64,000 bases of DNA from contig NC_003071.7 of NCBI RefSeq assembly GCF_000001735.4, positions 16,405,443-16,469,442 of the forward strand, in the 5' to 3' direction. Shown one piece after another: positions 61,948-64,000 of this stretch (position 1 is its first letter; every line of letters starts with the position of its first letter). The DNA comes from Arabidopsis thaliana. Lineage: Eukaryota; Streptophyta; Magnoliopsida; Brassicales; Brassicaceae. Position numbers and translations under genes: made by a program. The notes beneath the pieces were generated by a model. The model was not told where the DNA came from, searched no databases, and worked only from the letters and a program-made list of their open reading frames with translations.

Positions 61948-62777
61948 TTATGGAGTTTCTTTTTAATTAATGTATGGTTGAAAGAAAAAAAAAATATTTT
62001 GTTTTATTTGGAAACTGAATAATAGAACCACATAGATAATTTGACCCAAAACAGAAGAAGATAGAATAGACAAAAATGAGAAACCTACATATTGAAAAGT
62101 CACTAAAAAGACAACTATATCATTGCTCATATATGCATTTTAAACTTAGATTTAATTTAGGGATTATTCACTAAGATCTGATTACAATTATATCTTATTA
62201 CCTTAGTATACAAAATTATCTATTATGAAAATTCAATGGATTGCATTGACTTTGTTCTGATGACAATTACAATCATAAAATTGAATAATATAAACCGATT
62301 AGGTTAAAAATTTACAAGAAAAGAATAAGAAATTACAAAAATATGTATTTGGAAACAAGTAAAAAACTAAAACTAAAATAGACTAATATTTTCTTCTAAT
62401 TTCATTTCCAAAAATCATAATCATAGCAGAAAATATAATAGCTTATCAAATATACTCCACAACATATTTGTTCACCTTTGGTTTTCGAAGATTTTTCAAA
62501 TCATAAAACAGACCAAAAAACACTCATGGAGGAGAGTCTTAGACCAGAGATAAAAATTCCAATGCTTGTAATGACTGTTATTAAAGGAAATTGAACTGAT
62601 TTCTCTAAAGAATAATATGATTTTCATTTCTTATAAAAAACAGCTTACAGAAGAAATACATGATCCAGGCTCGAACAAGCCTGAAGCCAACAAGCCTTGA
62701 GAATTTCATGTCATAGATCACTTACTTGCTAGTTTCACAAGATGTTTTGTTCAAAACCCGAAACGGTAATTGCCACT

Positions 62778-63671
62778 TCATATTTTATTCTTTCCACCAT
62801 GTGAAACTGCAACCAAGTCTTCAACTTTCACTGGTTTATGCAGCTGCAGACAAACCATTGTTCTCCATCAAGTTAGGAACAGAAAAACTTATGAGCTAAG
62901 CCAACAAGAGATGGATGGAACTATACACTCACCGCTTCTGCAATGCTAAACCAATGAAAAGAGCGAAAGAAAGTATCGTCCTTTGAAGGAAGACTATCGT
63001 GATTCCAGTATGTCAGGTTATTGAATTTCGCCTTCACTTCCCAACACTGGTTATCTTCTGTGGGCATAGAAGCTTTTCTCTTTCCATTAGCATTCAAGTT
63101 ACTCGCTTGTCTAAGCACAAAGCCTGAACATGTCAAACACAAACGAATTGTCAATAACCAAAACATAAAATTCTTCAACACCATAATGATACCAATAGTA
63201 GCAGATTCTTCAGGACATGTCAAAACTCTCTAACTAAAATCTCCATCAACAGGAATGTGTAACATTCATCCAATCATACTTTGATAAACATCCGTAAGAA
63301 ATCAAAAGTTTGCAACTTTTTCTCAGTAAGAAAAAAAAGGTACCAGAATAGCCACTAGGGAGTGAGATAGTTGCTCCCTGCAACTTCCTTCCTCTGAAAT
63401 GAGCTTCTTCCGTTTTTACTCCATCGATTTCAACATCTACAAATTCAACAGCTTTCCACATTAATCTCACTATAGAATACAACACATAAGTGAAAACCAG
63501 AAATACATAAACATACAAGTGTTGTTTGTTACCGCTAGATTTAGGCTTGAAATAGTGGGAAACTTCAACAGGACCATCAAATCTAATGCAGCAAGGGAGC
63601 TGGTGAACTTGACTGCTGAGATCCACAATGGAGTTTTCATCTGCAGCAGCTCTAAAGTCTATGGTTCCCAT
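62778..63671 (-). CDS. RNH2C: ribonuclease H2 non-catalytic subunit C
   Basis: Exons are 63533-63671, 63344-63436, 62933-63123 and 62843 down to 62778, giving 162 aa. Start MGTIDFRAAADENS. Family segments are QLPCCIRFDGPVEVSHYFKP near residue 30, FRGRKLQGATISLPSGYSGF around 70-85, WEVKAKFNNLTYWNHDSLPS around 115, and the terminal HKPVKVEDL. Subunit C pairs with subunit B and supports the catalytic subunit A in the trimeric enzyme that removes single ribonucleotides and RNA/DNA hybrids from nuclear DNA. Length and order fit eukaryotic RNASEH2C-type proteins. Likely AT2G39440, recalled. Confidence 0.85.
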
Positions 63672-64000
63672 CAGAGCCCACTTGTATCAATTCCTCAGAT
63701 TCCTTCTATACCATAATTAGCCAAAGTTAACAATTTGGACAATGGTTAAATCCCAAACCCATAAAACACTAGTCAAATTGGTATGAGCAATCGTCTTATA
63801 ACAGTAGAAAATAACCTAATCTACCAAAATTTGATTCTCTGTTATATCAATCCATAAAGTATCAATTTTGCTACCTCGAAGATCATAGTCAAATGAACCC
63901 AGGAGAGAAATATCCCTCCAGTCCCAGATTTTGAGTTTTAGTTCGAACAAAACTCGAAAATTTGGTGACGAGAATTAAACTCTACCAATACAGAAGAGTA
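63672..64000. promoter_or_regulatory. RNH2C leader and promoter, right edge
   Basis: A possible 5' UTR intron on the minus strand starts at a GAG/GTAGCA donor near 63873-63878. No reading frame of another gene is convincing before the edge. Confidence 0.3.

Larger units (their letters stand above)
61051..62777. other. promoter of DUF4378 gene, gene relic and spacer
   Basis: The leader of the leftward gene reaches about 61380. A coiled-coil-like relic with a 29-bp tandem duplication lies at 61702-61947. 61950-62640 is AT-rich without signal. 62640-62777 is probably the RNH2C 3' UTR. Confidence 0.4.

Noticed and set aside
63672-64000. Start of another gene at the right edge
   Set aside because: No frame with family-like sequence or consistent splice sites; better explained as the RNH2C leader.

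Overview
This window is nuclear DNA of a flowering plant. The genes have many short introns, the intergenic DNA is AT-rich, and plant-only families are present (jacalin-related lectins, EXO70H, CrRLK1L kinase, dirigent protein, MAKR). The ordered gene set matches what I recall of Arabidopsis thaliana chromosome 2, about AT2G39280 to AT2G39440. Names and AGI codes are from memory, not looked up. Exon boundaries were worked out by hand from GT/AG sites and reading-frame continuity, and the coding lengths close in frame.

Layout. 1-1208 (-): 5' end of a TBC/Rab-GAP gene, running off the left edge. 1832-3398 (+): phosphatidylglycerophosphate synthase PGPS1, sharing a divergent promoter with the former. 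4667-7427 (-): long coiled-coil protein. 8820-17215 (-): jacalin cluster with JAL22, a damaged-looking OTU-type cysteine protease gene, a decayed copy of one OTU exon, JAL23 and a jacalin exon relic. 18601-24329 (+): SAC3A, an mRNA-export (TREX-2 type) factor. 24732-26954 (-): half-size ABC transporter ABCG1. 30599-31620 (+): dead F-box/FBA gene. 32150-34597 (-): CrRLK1L receptor kinase CVY1. 38838-39824 (-): MAKR4. 41654-43567 (-): EXO70H2. 45361-46320 (-): ribosomal protein eL35. 47277-57430 (+): tandem triplet of monoacylglycerol-lipase-like hydrolases (MAGL6, 7, 8) with a truncated F-box gene between copies 2 and 3 on the other strand. 57980-58948 (+): dirigent protein DIR9. 59364-61050 (-): DUF4378 protein. 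62778-63671 (-): RNase H2 subunit C.

Most genes are single copy and independent of their neighbours, as usual in plants. The functional clusters are the two lectins (both reported in the PYK10/ER-body complex) and the three lipases. ABCG1 and DIR9 both belong to families that build apoplastic barriers (suberin or pollen wall, and lignin of the Casparian strip), but they lie far apart here.

The least explained parts are the history of the jacalin/OTU segment, the OTU reading-frame break, the lost intron at the MAGL6 start, and several short unrecognised ORFs or gene relics (4352-4543, 29354-29536, 41172-41270, 61702-61947). I found no convincing new multi-gene system, CRISPR array, tRNA, rRNA or intact transposon.
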